In this document: positions 1 through 22,185 of the stretch, piece after piece
Layout of the letters: each line of letters opens with the position of its first letter
Position numbering within the stretch: position 1 is the first letter of the stretch
Assembly: GCF_001039355.2 (NCBI RefSeq)
Contig: NW_019775722.1
Span: 34,859 to 98,858, forward strand
Direction: 5' to 3'
Origin: Lingula anatina
Taxonomy: Eukaryota; Brachiopoda; Lingulata; Lingulida; Lingulidae
Length of the DNA stretch: 64,000 nt
Notes under the pieces: model-generated
Told to the model about the DNA's origin: nothing
Database searches by the model: none
What the model saw: the letters and a program-made list of their open reading frames with translations, nothing else
Program-made: the position numbers and the translations under genes

Positions 1-874
1 AATCGGTATAACGCCGGGGCTAGAAAGAGGATTTGAGATTTTGATCTTCTCAAATATTATGTTACATAATTAGAACATATTTCAAAAATGCTGTTTCAGG
101 AAGTTCGATAGAAGCGTGTACAATGTAAAAAAAACCCGTATAATTATGTACTGGTAAGTAGTATGAGCAATAACCGCAACGATTTTCTGGTGTGAATTGA
201 GCAACTTTTTACAAACACTTTATAAATGATATACAGACTTGACATTTAGTATGGAATATTTTTTTCTAAATCATTTTTCATCAGTTTTTTCCTATTTTGC
301 TGACTGATAAATGAAAATGAGGATTAAAATCGTGTTTTTGAAACTTTTAATTATCTCTTTGATGTCATTGTGACATCAGTTCATCGCCTGTTCTATGTCA
401 CACGACAACCATTAAAAGAGATATTTTGGATCTCCATATTTTCAAAATTATTGTCTGTAAAAGAGTTACACGCTCCACAAAGGACCCTCATGTCAGTGTC
501 TAGTCACAGTAACGGTCGCTGTTACGCCTGAACTTCTTCTGGCTGCTACCAGCGCTCTCAAGCGGCAAGGCATTCCTTGGGATAGGTTTTTAGAGTTCAA
601 CCTGGAATAACATTCCAGGCATCGGTCAAATTCTGTCCAATGTGGTTCAATTTTATTGTAGGACATGTAGGCCATTGATTCGGCGAATAATTTTAATTTG
701 CTATAAAAAAAGTTTAACAAAGAATGTGAAAAACGCTCTGGCTTAAAAAATAAGCCCCAGGGGCATTTTGATTGTCTTGGCAATGGCCTCAGCGTAATTG
801 TACTCCCTGTGTCAATAAAATCCCAGTCAGTCAGAAATGTCAGCTCCATTTATTACTGTGGATCTTTCGTTCGT
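1..874. other. Left-edge intergenic DNA, no gene recognised
   Basis: AT-rich sequence without a recognisable coding exon. A minus-strand open frame at 493-849 (118 codons) resembles no family I know and has no paralogous counterpart upstream of the second ankyrin gene. I therefore do not call it a gene. Confidence 0.4.
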
Positions 875-1076
875 AAAATACCTGTACTGAGACCAATATT
901 GCAATGCGAACCTCACGCAGTTACAGCTTTTAGCAGTGTACCTATATGCTTTTCATTTCAGCCTTTTTTTGTGGTTACTCGTGAATTTTCAATACAGGTG
1001 TAAACAAATCAATCCGGGTTATCAATAAACTAGGTCATAGAAACATAAAGGGTGGCCAGAATCAATGCAAAACAAC

Positions 1077-1083
1077 TACGTCA
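1077..1083 (+). promoter_or_regulatory. CRE/ATF-like motif upstream of ankyrin copy 1
   Basis: TACGTCA lies about 100 bp before the donor of the presumed 5' UTR exon (1182/1183). The same motif, followed by TCAT, is kept at the equivalent place upstream of copy 2. The region around it is conserved between copies better than the introns are. A CREB/ATF role is inferred from the motif only. Confidence 0.35.
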
Positions 1084-1534
1084 TCATCGGCAAAAATAGA
1101 TCGGGGATTTTCCTTATGTTAGCCTAGTGGAAATAAAAAAACGAAGAGCGTAAATGAAGCAGTTTTAATTCTTTTAAAGGAGGTAAGTTTGGCTCTGAAT
1201 ATCAATTTAGTGATCAGAATCATTTAGTGTGGCAGTGCTTTAGTGACACTGAAGTTGTCTGGTATATTACACAGTTAATAGGCACAATCTCGACCTTGAA
1301 GTTTTTAAGTTCCATCCACATTTACATGAGATACGCCTGTGAGCAAAGTCTGTGACGCATTTTGAACAATATATAGAGACTCCCTTTACTCCGAAACTTT
1401 GCACAATCAGAAGTAGTATTAATGTTGATCATGATAAAGATGGTCATCTTTATCTTGAACCAATAGAACGATTTATTGGTAGGATAAATTAAAACTAACG
1501 AGACTTCGCTTTCAGTGACCACCACCAAGGTGCA

Positions 1535-1543
1535 ATGATGTGA
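1535..1543 (+). promoter_or_regulatory. Minimal uORF (ATG ATG TGA) in copy 1 leader
   Basis: In copy 1 the short string GTGCAATGATG occurs twice in the first coding exon, at 1530-1540 and again at the true start. The first occurrence is followed at once by TGA, giving a two-codon upstream ORF 11 nt before the main ATG. Copy 2 has the string only once. The uORF could lower translation of copy 1 relative to copy 2. Confidence 0.5.
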
Positions 1544-1554
1544 CCAAGCGTGCA

Positions 1555-4500
1555 ATGATGGAAGAGAACAGCGCAGTTGGTTCAGCCACCAAGGCTGAGA
1601 AAGGTACGATATACCTATTGGTAACTGTTACAAAAAAAGCAAGAATATCATCTCAGAAAAGATGACCATTTAGTCATTTCACACTGCTTTTTGTCACTTT
1701 TTTCCATTGGAATACAAGTCTTAACCTCTAGGTTGATACACTTATGTTCAAGCGATATGATTCTAGGCCATTCCCTGACAATCCCCCCCCCCCGAATATC
1801 CCCCGACCCGCCTAGTACATTAAAGGGATACCTTGATGTGCACGTGGAGATGATCTGTTTACCCCAACTTTACCTGGAGGTGCACCTTGATTAAAGGCAG
1901 GCAACGTGATGAAGGCTAGGAAGAGGGGGGGGGGGGGTAAAACAATTCAAAGTCTCAGTTAGGTACAAAGGAATACTTTGATAAGTGAGATTATCTGAGA
2001 GAGATTACCCACCTCTACCTGGAGATACATTTTGATTAAAGCCAGGCATTTATAATTTTTCTCAGTATCATATTGTTCATTTTCATTATTAAATTCATTA
2101 CAGGGGGTTGTCGGGGAGGGGAGTTGTCCAGAGAGGGGATTGTCGGGGGGGGGCGGGGTATTGCCCTTATACCGTATATGTATATTGCAACCTTTTTATC
2201 AAAAACGTGAGCATGTTTACACCACGTATCTTAACTATTTTCAACGGGTTTCTTCTTTTGAAAATCTGTCCCCTACCTTCCTAAAGTTGCTTCCCGGGTA
2301 TTAAAAAAACTGTATGACCACTGTCCTCCTTTACATCCAACCTCCAGTCCTCAACCATGGCCTCACCATCCCTACCTCAAAGCTTCACTTTAGTTCTGTT
2401 GGAGATCATTAATGAATAGTTGTTTGTCGTTTTCAGATTCATCAGCTCGGGAAGTACAAATGCTGTTCGACAAAATAGCTGACCCAAATTTCCCGTACTA
2501 TCAGATGGACATAGCAGCGCGCAGTGTCAGTTATGAAAAGATTTTGGGATACAGAAATGAACAAGGCTTCAATATCCTTCAACATGCAGCCTACCACAAT
2601 AACCACGAGGCCATTTACATCATTTGGAGGCACTTCAACTGGGAACACCTCTCGGGGCAAAAAGTGAGTGGCCACGAAGACTTCGCCGGCTGTACAGCTC
2701 TCGAAATCGCCGAGAAGAAAAAGTTTGAACAATCGGAAAAAGGTATCAAAGATCATGACAAGCTTGAATCCAACCTTAAACCTATACACAAAATGGTGAG
2801 GGCGAAAGAAATTCATAAGATAGAAGAAATTTGCAACCAGGACAGGACGGCCATTGGGGATGCTACAGATGACGATATTCAACTTAAACCTCTGCATATA
2901 GCTGCAGGGATCGGGTTTTTGGAAGCTGTTGTTCTCCTGCTAAAACTCGGTGCCGACATCAACGCCGTGACAGCTTTCGGTGAAACTGCTCTCAGAAGAG
3001 CTTCGCGAATGGGCTACGAAGATGTGGTGAAGTACCTCGTGACAAGGAACAACTGTGATCTCAACAGAGCCGCAAAAGATTGCTATACAAGTCTAGAGAT
3101 TGCGTCTCTCCACAACTTCGGTGGTGTCGTTAGAGCTCTTGCAGAAAATGGTGCTCAGGTCACCCCAAATGCTTTGTGTTGTGCAGCTTCTGAAGGCCAC
3201 CTTAGCTTGCTAGAAAACATGATTTGCGAATGTGGCGCAGACCCTAAAGGTGTGAACAAGCACGGCAAAAACTGTTTCCACTGTGCCGCAAGTAATGGGA
3301 AAATCGACGTCTTGAATAAGCTGTTTCAGATAGATCCAAGCTTGATTGAGACACGCACCCTATTAAATGAAGGTGTCAGGGTTTATCTTGTCCGAGGTAA
3401 GGATAAAAACAAACCTGCATGGCATTACGTTCTCGTTAAAAGGCGACTTCACTCAACCTTCCTCCTAAAGACACAGGGAGCTTCCCTTGATGTGTCCAAG
3501 TATGGGCGTGTACTGGTGTCCGGTAGGGGCGAAGGCCCACCTGAAGATATCAAGACCAAAATTAATGAGGAACACTCGACAATATGGGAAGACGCCCAGA
3601 AGGACATGTCGCCTTTACACTGCGCGGTAATGGAAGAGCAGCTAATAGCAGTCCAAAAACTCGTCGAACTTGGAGCGAATGTGGATGCCCGTGATGCTTA
3701 TAAGCTAACACCCCTTCATCTCGCATGCATGAGAGGAAATGTGTCTATCGTAAAGGAACTCTTGAAGGCCAATGCCAACTTTCAAGTCTTAGACGAAGAT
3801 AGGAAAAGTCCTTCCGACGTTGCTCGGGATAACAACCACAAAGAGATCGTCGAGTTGTTGGCCAAGAACGAAAGTGCAGGTTTAGTGGAGGTTAGTGTAA
3901 AAAAGAAAAAAATCCTTTTCGGCAGATGTAATCTCTATATATTACTACTTTATTCAAGTAAAACGTTTTTCTTGAAAATAAAAATCCCATGGCAATGATT
4001 AAATTTTAAAGGTTATACGGTCCATCTTGAAACCTTCCCTTAACTAAGCAAAAGCGTGTATATAATTTTTTTTTATTTACATTTTAACAACCTGCGCATT
4101 TCCAGAGGTTCATTCTGGACCAACTGAAAACTCTGCAGATGTTGTTGGAGAAGACAGATGACGACAGCATCTCATCCAGGGATTTTCAAAAGCAGTTGAT
4201 TAATGAAGGTGATACAAAAAAAATTAATAAACGTTTTAAAATCAAATACAGTATGCTAAAAAAAGTCCCCTTTCGTTTGCAATTGGAAAAGTACTCTACT
4301 GTCTTTAATCTTTTTTTAAAAAGTAAATTTCGTGGTGTGGTATTTAAATACTTTAAAATTGAAAACTTCATTTTCTTAACGTAGGATTTTAATGTATTCA
4401 GATTATAGAAGGTTTTATCCTTTATTTTGGCCACAACCGATTTTCTACTTGACGCGTCGCTGTGATAATAAACAGGTAACATTTCATGGCCGTAGCCGGC

Positions 4501-5066
4501 AATTTCCAAAGGGGGGTTCTTTTTCTGAAAAAAGTGGACCTTTTCCCATAAAAATTTCATGTACCTAGATCAAATTTTACCCAGAGTGGACCTTTTCCCA
4601 GCAAAAGGGGCGGTTCTTTCGAATCCCCCGAACCCCCCCTGGCTACGGGCCTGCATTTTGTAAAGACATTATCTAACTTGAATGAAAAACTTGTAATTCC
4701 TTTCCAGTCCAAACCCTGAAGGATAATACCACGCTGTATCTGAGCGATCTGGCCCCCAAAGAGGTAGATTCAGTAGAGGTATCGGTGCAGCCCCCCTCTG
4801 TCGCTCCTCCCGATAGTCCTGAAGCTGCCACGCCTTCCACGGAAACTTCAGCTGCTGTCCCTGATGGAGAAAGCGCGGATAATAATAATATCACCAGTAT
4901 CAGTGAAAACGAGGTTGAGGAGAATGAAAACGACAGTAATGTGAATAGGGATGAAAACGAGGTCTTGGCGCGGGAAGTGACCACACCGCGTCCGAATGAC
5001 AGGTCGGACTGCATCATTGGGGATTCTCTCCAGAGGCTACTTGAGACCTACCTTCAGCAGCAATGA
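1555..5066 (+). CDS. Ankyrin-repeat protein, copy 1
   Basis: Four coding exons: 1555-1603, 2437-3890, 4106-4208 and 4708-5066. A 5' UTR exon probably ends at 1182. All junctions are GT-AG and in frame, and the product is about 654 aa. It starts MMEENSAVG (the ATG at 1558 is equally possible). About nine ankyrin-type repeats follow, for example PLHIAAGIGFLEAVVLLLKL and TPLHLACMRGNVSIVKELL. Repeats six and seven are separated by an insert of about 75 residues (VYLVRGKDKNK to INEEHSTIWEDA) that is not ankyrin. The C-terminal exon encodes an acidic, Pro/Ser/Glu-rich disordered tail ending in GDSLQRLLETYLQQQ. No membrane segment or signal peptide is visible, so the protein is probably an intracellular scaffold. 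There is no catalytic domain, and I cannot name an orthologue. The last intron carries a transposon. Confidence 0.85.
4485..4653 (+). mobile_element. MITE family 1, copy a (5-bp TSD)
   Basis: A 169-bp element in the last intron of ankyrin copy 1. The right end GGCTACGGGCCTG is the inverse of the consensus left end CAGGCCCGTAGCC, and the left end here is slightly decayed (CATGGCCGTAGCC). It is flanked by the direct repeat CATTT (4480-4484 and 4654-4658). The body is shared with the copies at 29609 and 39435. The ends (CAGG...CCTG) and 5-bp duplication suggest a hAT-like non-autonomous element, but the superfamily is uncertain. Confidence 0.85.
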
Positions 5067-5954
5067 GAAGGAAATTCCAACAATGTTTAAACTCATATGC
5101 TTTCGATAACGGTCAATTAATACAAGACCAGTCCAGATTTCATTTTGTGCAATGTGTTAAATACAGGTATTATGAATGTATAATTTAACATCCAAAATCT
5201 AAAATGACAATGTTTTAATATAAGCAAAAAATGCTCATCTCAGTTTTTAATGTTTCTGTCCTTTTGTCAATTTATGTTGAATGTGTGTAAATTTAATATT
5301 TGCAGGAAATGGTCAATGAGACATGACAAGAAATGAATTATGCATCTTATCTATTTCCCAATAAGTAAGCTTAAGTGTTAATTGTTATCTATACGCAAGT
5401 GTTATAACGATTTTACTTAATGCAGTTTACCTCTGTGTGTTCTGTAGTATTTATACCTTAAATAAAACTCGATACACTGCAGTATCAGGTATCAAACCAT
5501 GATATATTCTGTATAAGTTACTATGAAAGCTGAATCTATAAGTAAATATTAGAGGAAATCTATCTGAAGTCCACACCCGCCACTTAACAGTAATACATAT
5601 AGCAGTAACATCACTACTAAGAGGTACATACTATTTCTCACAGCTATTCAAGAAGCACAGAAGAAAGGCTAAATCAGAGAAAAACACAGCTTGGCCTTAC
5701 CACCGTGTTCTACATCCTTTCATAATATATGTGAAAAGAAATCATTTTATAGGAAAGAATAAAGCACCATATTTAAGCTGACTCTGGACTCGTGTTGATC
5801 AATCATATGTTACCATCGCGAATAAGAACAAAACAGTGGTAATACAAGTATGGGAAATTTTAACCGATTCCTGTATCATTAGGTGAATTATTGAGCAATG
5901 TTGTTAATATTTTAGAAAGAAGCAGAAATGACACTTATCTTATGGAAAATATAC
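5067..5954. other. 3' flank between the two ankyrin genes
   Basis: AT-rich sequence. Possible polyadenylation signals AATAAA lie at 5461-5466 and near 5757. Parts of the tract recur after copy 2 (9719 onward), which marks it as the 3' portion of the duplicated unit. No gene is seen. Confidence 0.5.
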
Positions 5955-6172
5955 TTAGACCAAATTACGACGAATGTCGACCTCACGCAGTGTAAGTACA
6001 AACTGTACACTGTAGGCCTGCTGCAACCTGTATTTCACTTCATACTTTTTGCGGTTTACTGATAACCTATGTGAGTTTTCAATACAGTAGGAAGGGCATG
6101 TAAACAAATCTTGGGTTATCAATAAACTGGGTTATAAACAAATGAAGGACAACCGGAATCAACGCAAAACAA

Positions 6173-6180
6173 TTACGTCA
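6173..6180 (+). promoter_or_regulatory. CRE/ATF-like motif upstream of ankyrin copy 2
   Basis: TTACGTCA sits about 100 bp before the 5' UTR exon donor at 6276/6277, in the same context as the motif upstream of copy 1. Retention in both copies gives weak support for function. Confidence 0.4.
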
Positions 6181-6646
6181 TCATTGACAAAAATAGATCC
6201 TGGATTTTTTTTCTACTGCGTTCCTGGAAGTGAAACTAAAACCGTAACAGAAACAGCTTGAACTCTTTTATAGGAGGTAAGTATGGCGATGAACATCAAT
6301 TTATTGATCAGAATCAATACGTGTGGCAGTTAATCAGTGACACTGAAGTTGGCTGGTATATGACGGTGAGATGACACAGTTAATAGGCACAATCTCAACC
6401 TTGTATATGAAGTTTCAGGATTCCACTGACCTTTAAACCAATACATTTTAAATAGAATAGCATTAGCAAAGTCTATGACGCTTTTTGAATGATCGGGTCT
6501 CCTTTTACTCCGAAACTTTACATCGGAAATAAAATTAGTGCTGATAATGCTGGTGATGATTGAAAATATAAAACGTTATTCGTAAATTTATTCTTAAATT
6601 TAAACTAGCTCGATTTTCGTTTTCAGTGGCATTCACGAAGTGTGCA

Positions 6647-9600
6647 ATGATGGAAGAGAACAGTACAGTTGATACAGCCTCCATGGTTGAGAAAGGTACA
6701 TGTACCTATATATGTCTTTCTGTTAGCTGTTCAGTTGTTTTGTTGTCTTTACCAATAGCAAGATGATTCTCTTCTGATTGACTCAGAAAAGATTATCAAT
6801 CATTCATTCATTCCAATTTTTATGCTACTTCCTGTCACTTTTTATTTTTGAATAGAAGTCTTGACCTCTATTGTTTTGTGCTTTTTAATGCAAGCGATAA
6901 ATATTTTAACCTTTTTATCAAAAACGTGAGCTTGTTAACATCATGTACATGTAGGCCTACATCGGTCGTAGGTATTTTTAACAGGTTTCTTCTTTTAAAA
7001 ATGCCAGCTACCTTCCAAAGGTTAATTACACCCTGAGCAGTAAAAAAAAAAGATATCCCTGTTTCACATTCTACTCCCCCCCCCCCCCCCCCAGCTATCT
7101 TCACCTATCTTACGTAGCCTACAATGCCTCAATGAATATTTTAATCAATTAAGAGTGTATTAAAGATATACTGTTATTGAATAGTTGTTTGCCATTTTCA
7201 GATTCATCATCTCGGGAAGTAGAAATGCTGTTCGACAAAATAGCTGACCCAAATTTCCCGTACTATCAGATAGACATAGCAGCGCGTAGTGTCAGTTACG
7301 AAAAGGTTCTACAATACAGAAATAAACAAGGCTTCAACGTCCTTCAACATGCAGCCTATAACAATAACCAGGAGGCCATATTCACCATTTGGAGGCATTT
7401 TGACTGGAAACATCTCTCGGGGCAAAAAGTGAGTGGTCACAATGACTTCACCGGCTGCACAGCTCTCGAGATCGCCATGAAGAAAAAGTGTGAACAATTG
7501 GAAAAAAGGATCAAACATCATGACAAGCTTGAATCCAACCTTAAACCTATACATAAAATGGTTCGGGCGAGAGAAATTCATAAGATTGAAGAAATATGCA
7601 GCCTGGACAGGACGTCAATTGATGATGCTAGAGACTTGCAACTTACACCTCTGCACATGGCTGCGGGGATTGGGTTTTTAGAAGGTGTTGTTCTTCTGCT
7701 AAAACTCGGCGCCGACATAAATGCCGTGACTGCATTAGGTGAAACTGCTCTAAGAAGAGCTTCGCGATTGGGCTACGAAGATGTGGTGAAATACCTCGTG
7801 ACAAGGAACAACTGTGATCTCAACAAAGCCGCAAAAGATGGCTATACAAGCCTTGAGTTTGCGTCTCTCCACAACTTCGGTGGTGTCGTTAGAGCTCTTG
7901 CAGAAAATGGAGCTCAGGTCACCCCAAATGCTTTGTGCTGTGCGGCTTCTAGAGGTCACCTTAGCTTGCTAGATAACATGATTTCTAAATGGGGAGCAGA
8001 CCCCAAAGGTGTAAACAGCAAGGGCAAAAACTGTTTCCATTCTGCAGCAGGTAATGGGAAAATCGACATCTTGGAGAAGCTCTTTCAGATAGATCCCGGT
8101 TTGCTTGAGACATGCACCCTATTAAATGAAGGTGACAGAGTTCATCTTGTCCGAGATAAAGATAAAAACAAACCCGTATGGCGCTACGTTCTCGTTAAAA
8201 GGCGACTACAGTCAACCTTCCTCCTAAAGACACAGGGAGGTTCCCTTGATGTGGCCGACTATGGGCGTGTACTGGTGTCCGGTAGGGGCGAAGGCCCACC
8301 TGAAGATATCAAGATCAAAATTAATGAGGAACACTCGACGATATGGGAAGACGCCCAGAAGGACATGTCGCCCTTACACTGCGCAATAATGGAAGAGCAG
8401 CTAACAGCGGTCCAAAAACTCGTCGAACTTGGAGCGGATGTGGATGCCCGTGATGCTTACAAGCTAACACCCCTTCATCTTGCATGCATGAGAGGAAATG
8501 TGCCTATTGTAAAGGAACTCTTGAAGGCCAATGCCAACTTTCAAGTCTTTGACGAAGATAGGAAAAGTCCTTCCGACGTTGCTCGGGATAACAACCACAA
8601 AGAGGTCGCCGAGTTGTTGGCCAAAAAGGAAAGTGCAGTTTTAGTGGAGGTTAGTATAAAAAAAATCCGTTTCGGTGAACTCTTACACATAGCCTATTAG
8701 ATGTAATCATTATGGGTTACAACTTTATTCCAGTAAAACCTTTTTCTTGAAAAGAAAAATCGCATAGCAATGAATAAATTTTATCAGTAAATCTCAATCA
8801 CACTGTGCATGTTCATCTTGAAACCTTCCCTAAACTTAGTAAAAGCCTGCATTTAATTATTTTTACATTAAAACAACCTGTGCATTTTCATTCCCAGAGG
8901 TTCATCCTTGACCAACTGAAAACCTTGCAGATCTTGTTGGAGAAGACAGATGACGACAGCATCTCATCTAGGGATTTTCAAAAGCAGTTGATTAATGAAG
9001 GTGACAGAAAATAAATTAATAAACGTTTTAAAATCAAATAACTGTGCAGTTTACTAAAATCCATTTTGCTTACAATCGGGAAAAGTACTATACTGTCTTT
9101 TATCTGTTTTAAAAAGTAACTTTCATGATGTGTTATTTCAGTAATTTGAGAACGAAAATTTCATTTTTAAGTTCTTTACGTAGGATTTTAATGTATTCAG
9201 ATTATAGAAGGTTTTATCCGTTTTTTTTTTGCCACAACCGAAATTCCACTATTTTATTTGTCCGTGTCACTATGATAATATGGAATCAGTCCATATTACT
9301 AAGCCACATTTTGTAAACTTTATTTAACTTGAATAAAAGAACTTCTAATTTCCTTACAGCCCAAACCCTGAAGGATAATGTCACGCTCTGTCTGAGCGAT
9401 CTGGCCCCCAAAGAGGTGGATTCAGTAGAGGAATCGGTGCAGCCCCCCTCTGTCGCTCCTCCCGATAGTCCTGAAGCTGCGTCGCCTTCCACGGAAACTC
9501 CAGCTGCTGTCACTGATGGGGAAAGCGCGGATGGTAATCATATCACCGGTATCAGTGAAAACGAGGTCGAGGAGGACGAGAACGACAGCAATGTGAATAG

Positions 9601-9718
9601 AAATGAAAACGAGGTCTTGGCGGGGCAAGTGACCACACCGAGTCCGAATGGCAAGTCGGACCGCATCATTGGGGATTCTCTCAAGAGGCTCCTTGAGACC
9701 TACCTTCAGCAGCAATGA
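6647..9718 (+). CDS. Ankyrin-repeat protein, copy 2
   Basis: Coding exons 6647-6695, 7202-8649, 8898-9000 and 9360-9718, with a 5' UTR exon ending at 6276, give about 652 aa. Architecture and splice phases are identical to copy 1: about nine ankyrin repeats interrupted by a non-ankyrin insert (VHLVRDKDKNK to INEEHSTIWEDA), then an acidic disordered tail ending GDSLKRLLETYLQQQ. It differs from copy 1 by scattered substitutions and by two fewer residues just before LTPLHMAAG. Both frames are intact over more than 650 codons, which implies that both copies are under purifying selection or are young. A polyadenylation signal AATAAA is seen at about 9808. Function is unknown; an intracellular scaffold role is inferred. 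Confidence 0.87.
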
Positions 9719-10538
9719 GAATGAAATTCCTACAATGTTTAAACTTATATGCTTTTTGATAACGGTCAATGAATACTAGTCCAAATTTCATGTTATGCAA
9801 TGTGTTAAATAAACGTATTATGAATCTATATCTTAACATCCAAAATCTAAAATAACGTTTTAATATGAGCAAAAATGCTATCTCAGTTCTTAATGTTTCT
9901 GTCTTATTGTCAGTTTTTTTATTGAATGTGTGTAAATTTAATATTTGCAAGATATAGTCAATTAGACACGACAAGAAATGAATTATCTTTATCTATTTCC
10001 AAATAATTAAGTTTAAGTGTAAATTGTGATTGCAAGTGTTATACCGATTTTAAGTACGGAAAAGAATTTAAGACTCCTGAATCACAGGTGAATTATTGAA
10101 CAATGTTGTTGATATTTTTAGGAATTAACATAACTGGAACATATGTTGCCAACAATTTTGGTTTCAAAAGGTCACTATTGAGTAGGGAGGTATTTGTCCA
10201 GCTTTTGTGGATGCAGAAGTAACAACACTGGGTATATATCCAAAACATTATCTTTTCAGATATTAATCAGATGCTTGTACTGTAGTCTGCTGTATCATTC
10301 TACACAGAGCCTTTAAAACTGAACATTTACAGATCACGTATGTAATATATAATATACAGATCAACTCCAATACACTTGGAAGTTGAACATTTTGTCTATC
10401 TTCTAATTGTAGCTTAAAATATAAAATGCAACAAAATGTCATGACCCTTCTTCTAAATCAAGTAGTCCCATAACTTTCCCTTTGCACACATCCACAGTCT
10501 ATATTTTTTGGAATAATGCTTGGGGAAAATGACAACCC
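9719..10538. other. 3' flanks of ankyrin copy 2 and of SF3B2
   Basis: The convergent gap between ankyrin copy 2 (plus) and SF3B2 (minus). The left part, to about 10130, matches the flank of ankyrin copy 1. The remainder should hold the SF3B2 3' UTR, but I see no unambiguous polyadenylation signal for the minus strand. Confidence 0.5.
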
Positions 10539-21978
<11,440 letters not shown>

Positions 21979-22185
21979 CTTGAAGCACCTGTATCCTTAC
22001 CCCAGTCCCCAGACAATGACGGACTGGGCAAATTTCTTTAAAGTCTGTACAACATTTATCAAATTATGAATGTGAACTTTCATTGATTAAAATTTAAATA
22101 CTGTATTTGGAAAAAAAGAAATAAACTGAAACTCTTATATTTTATTTATACTGCACCATGGGAAATTGTAATCCTTCAAATCAAC
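21979..22185. promoter_or_regulatory. Bidirectional promoter, SF3B2 / MRPL11
   Basis: The two start codons are divergent and only 207 bp apart, so the spacer must hold both leaders and both core promoters. No TATA box is clear in the usual position. Divergent housekeeping pairs of this type usually use TATA-less promoters. Confidence 0.75.
22153..22172 (+). promoter_or_regulatory. Possible ZNF143/Staf-type site
   Basis: GCACCATGGGAAATTGTAAT resembles the inverse of the ZNF143 (Staf) element ACTACAATTCCCAG, with one extra A. ZNF143 sites are common in divergent promoters of mitochondrial and housekeeping genes in animals. The match is imperfect and judged by eye. Confidence 0.35.

Larger units (their letters stand above)
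875..5940 (+). repeat. Tandem segmental duplication, unit 1
   Basis: This unit holds ankyrin gene copy 1 with promoter and 3' flank. Matching sequence occurs in unit 2 at a spacing of about 4.65-5.1 kb. Shared parts are the upstream tract around the ACGTCA motif (1077 versus 6174), the 5' UTR exon donor (1183 versus 6277), every coding exon, and a 3' flank tract near 5882 versus 10087. The edges are approximate. Exons are far more alike than introns, so this is a real diverged duplication and not a haplotype artefact. Confidence 0.85.
5955..10130 (+). repeat. Tandem segmental duplication, unit 2
   Basis: This unit holds ankyrin gene copy 2 in the same orientation as copy 1. It lacks the transposon that lies in the last intron of copy 1 (4485-4653), and its last intron is correspondingly shorter. 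The edges are estimated from where similarity to unit 1 fades. Confidence 0.85.

Noticed and set aside
493-849. 118-codon minus-strand open frame
   Set aside because: No recognisable motif, no paralogous counterpart near ankyrin copy 2, and no splice or promoter context. It may be chance or transposon-derived.
2442-2897. Minus-strand open frame of 151 codons inside the ankyrin exon
   Set aside because: It is the antisense shadow of a conserved coding exon; a shorter equivalent appears opposite copy 2.
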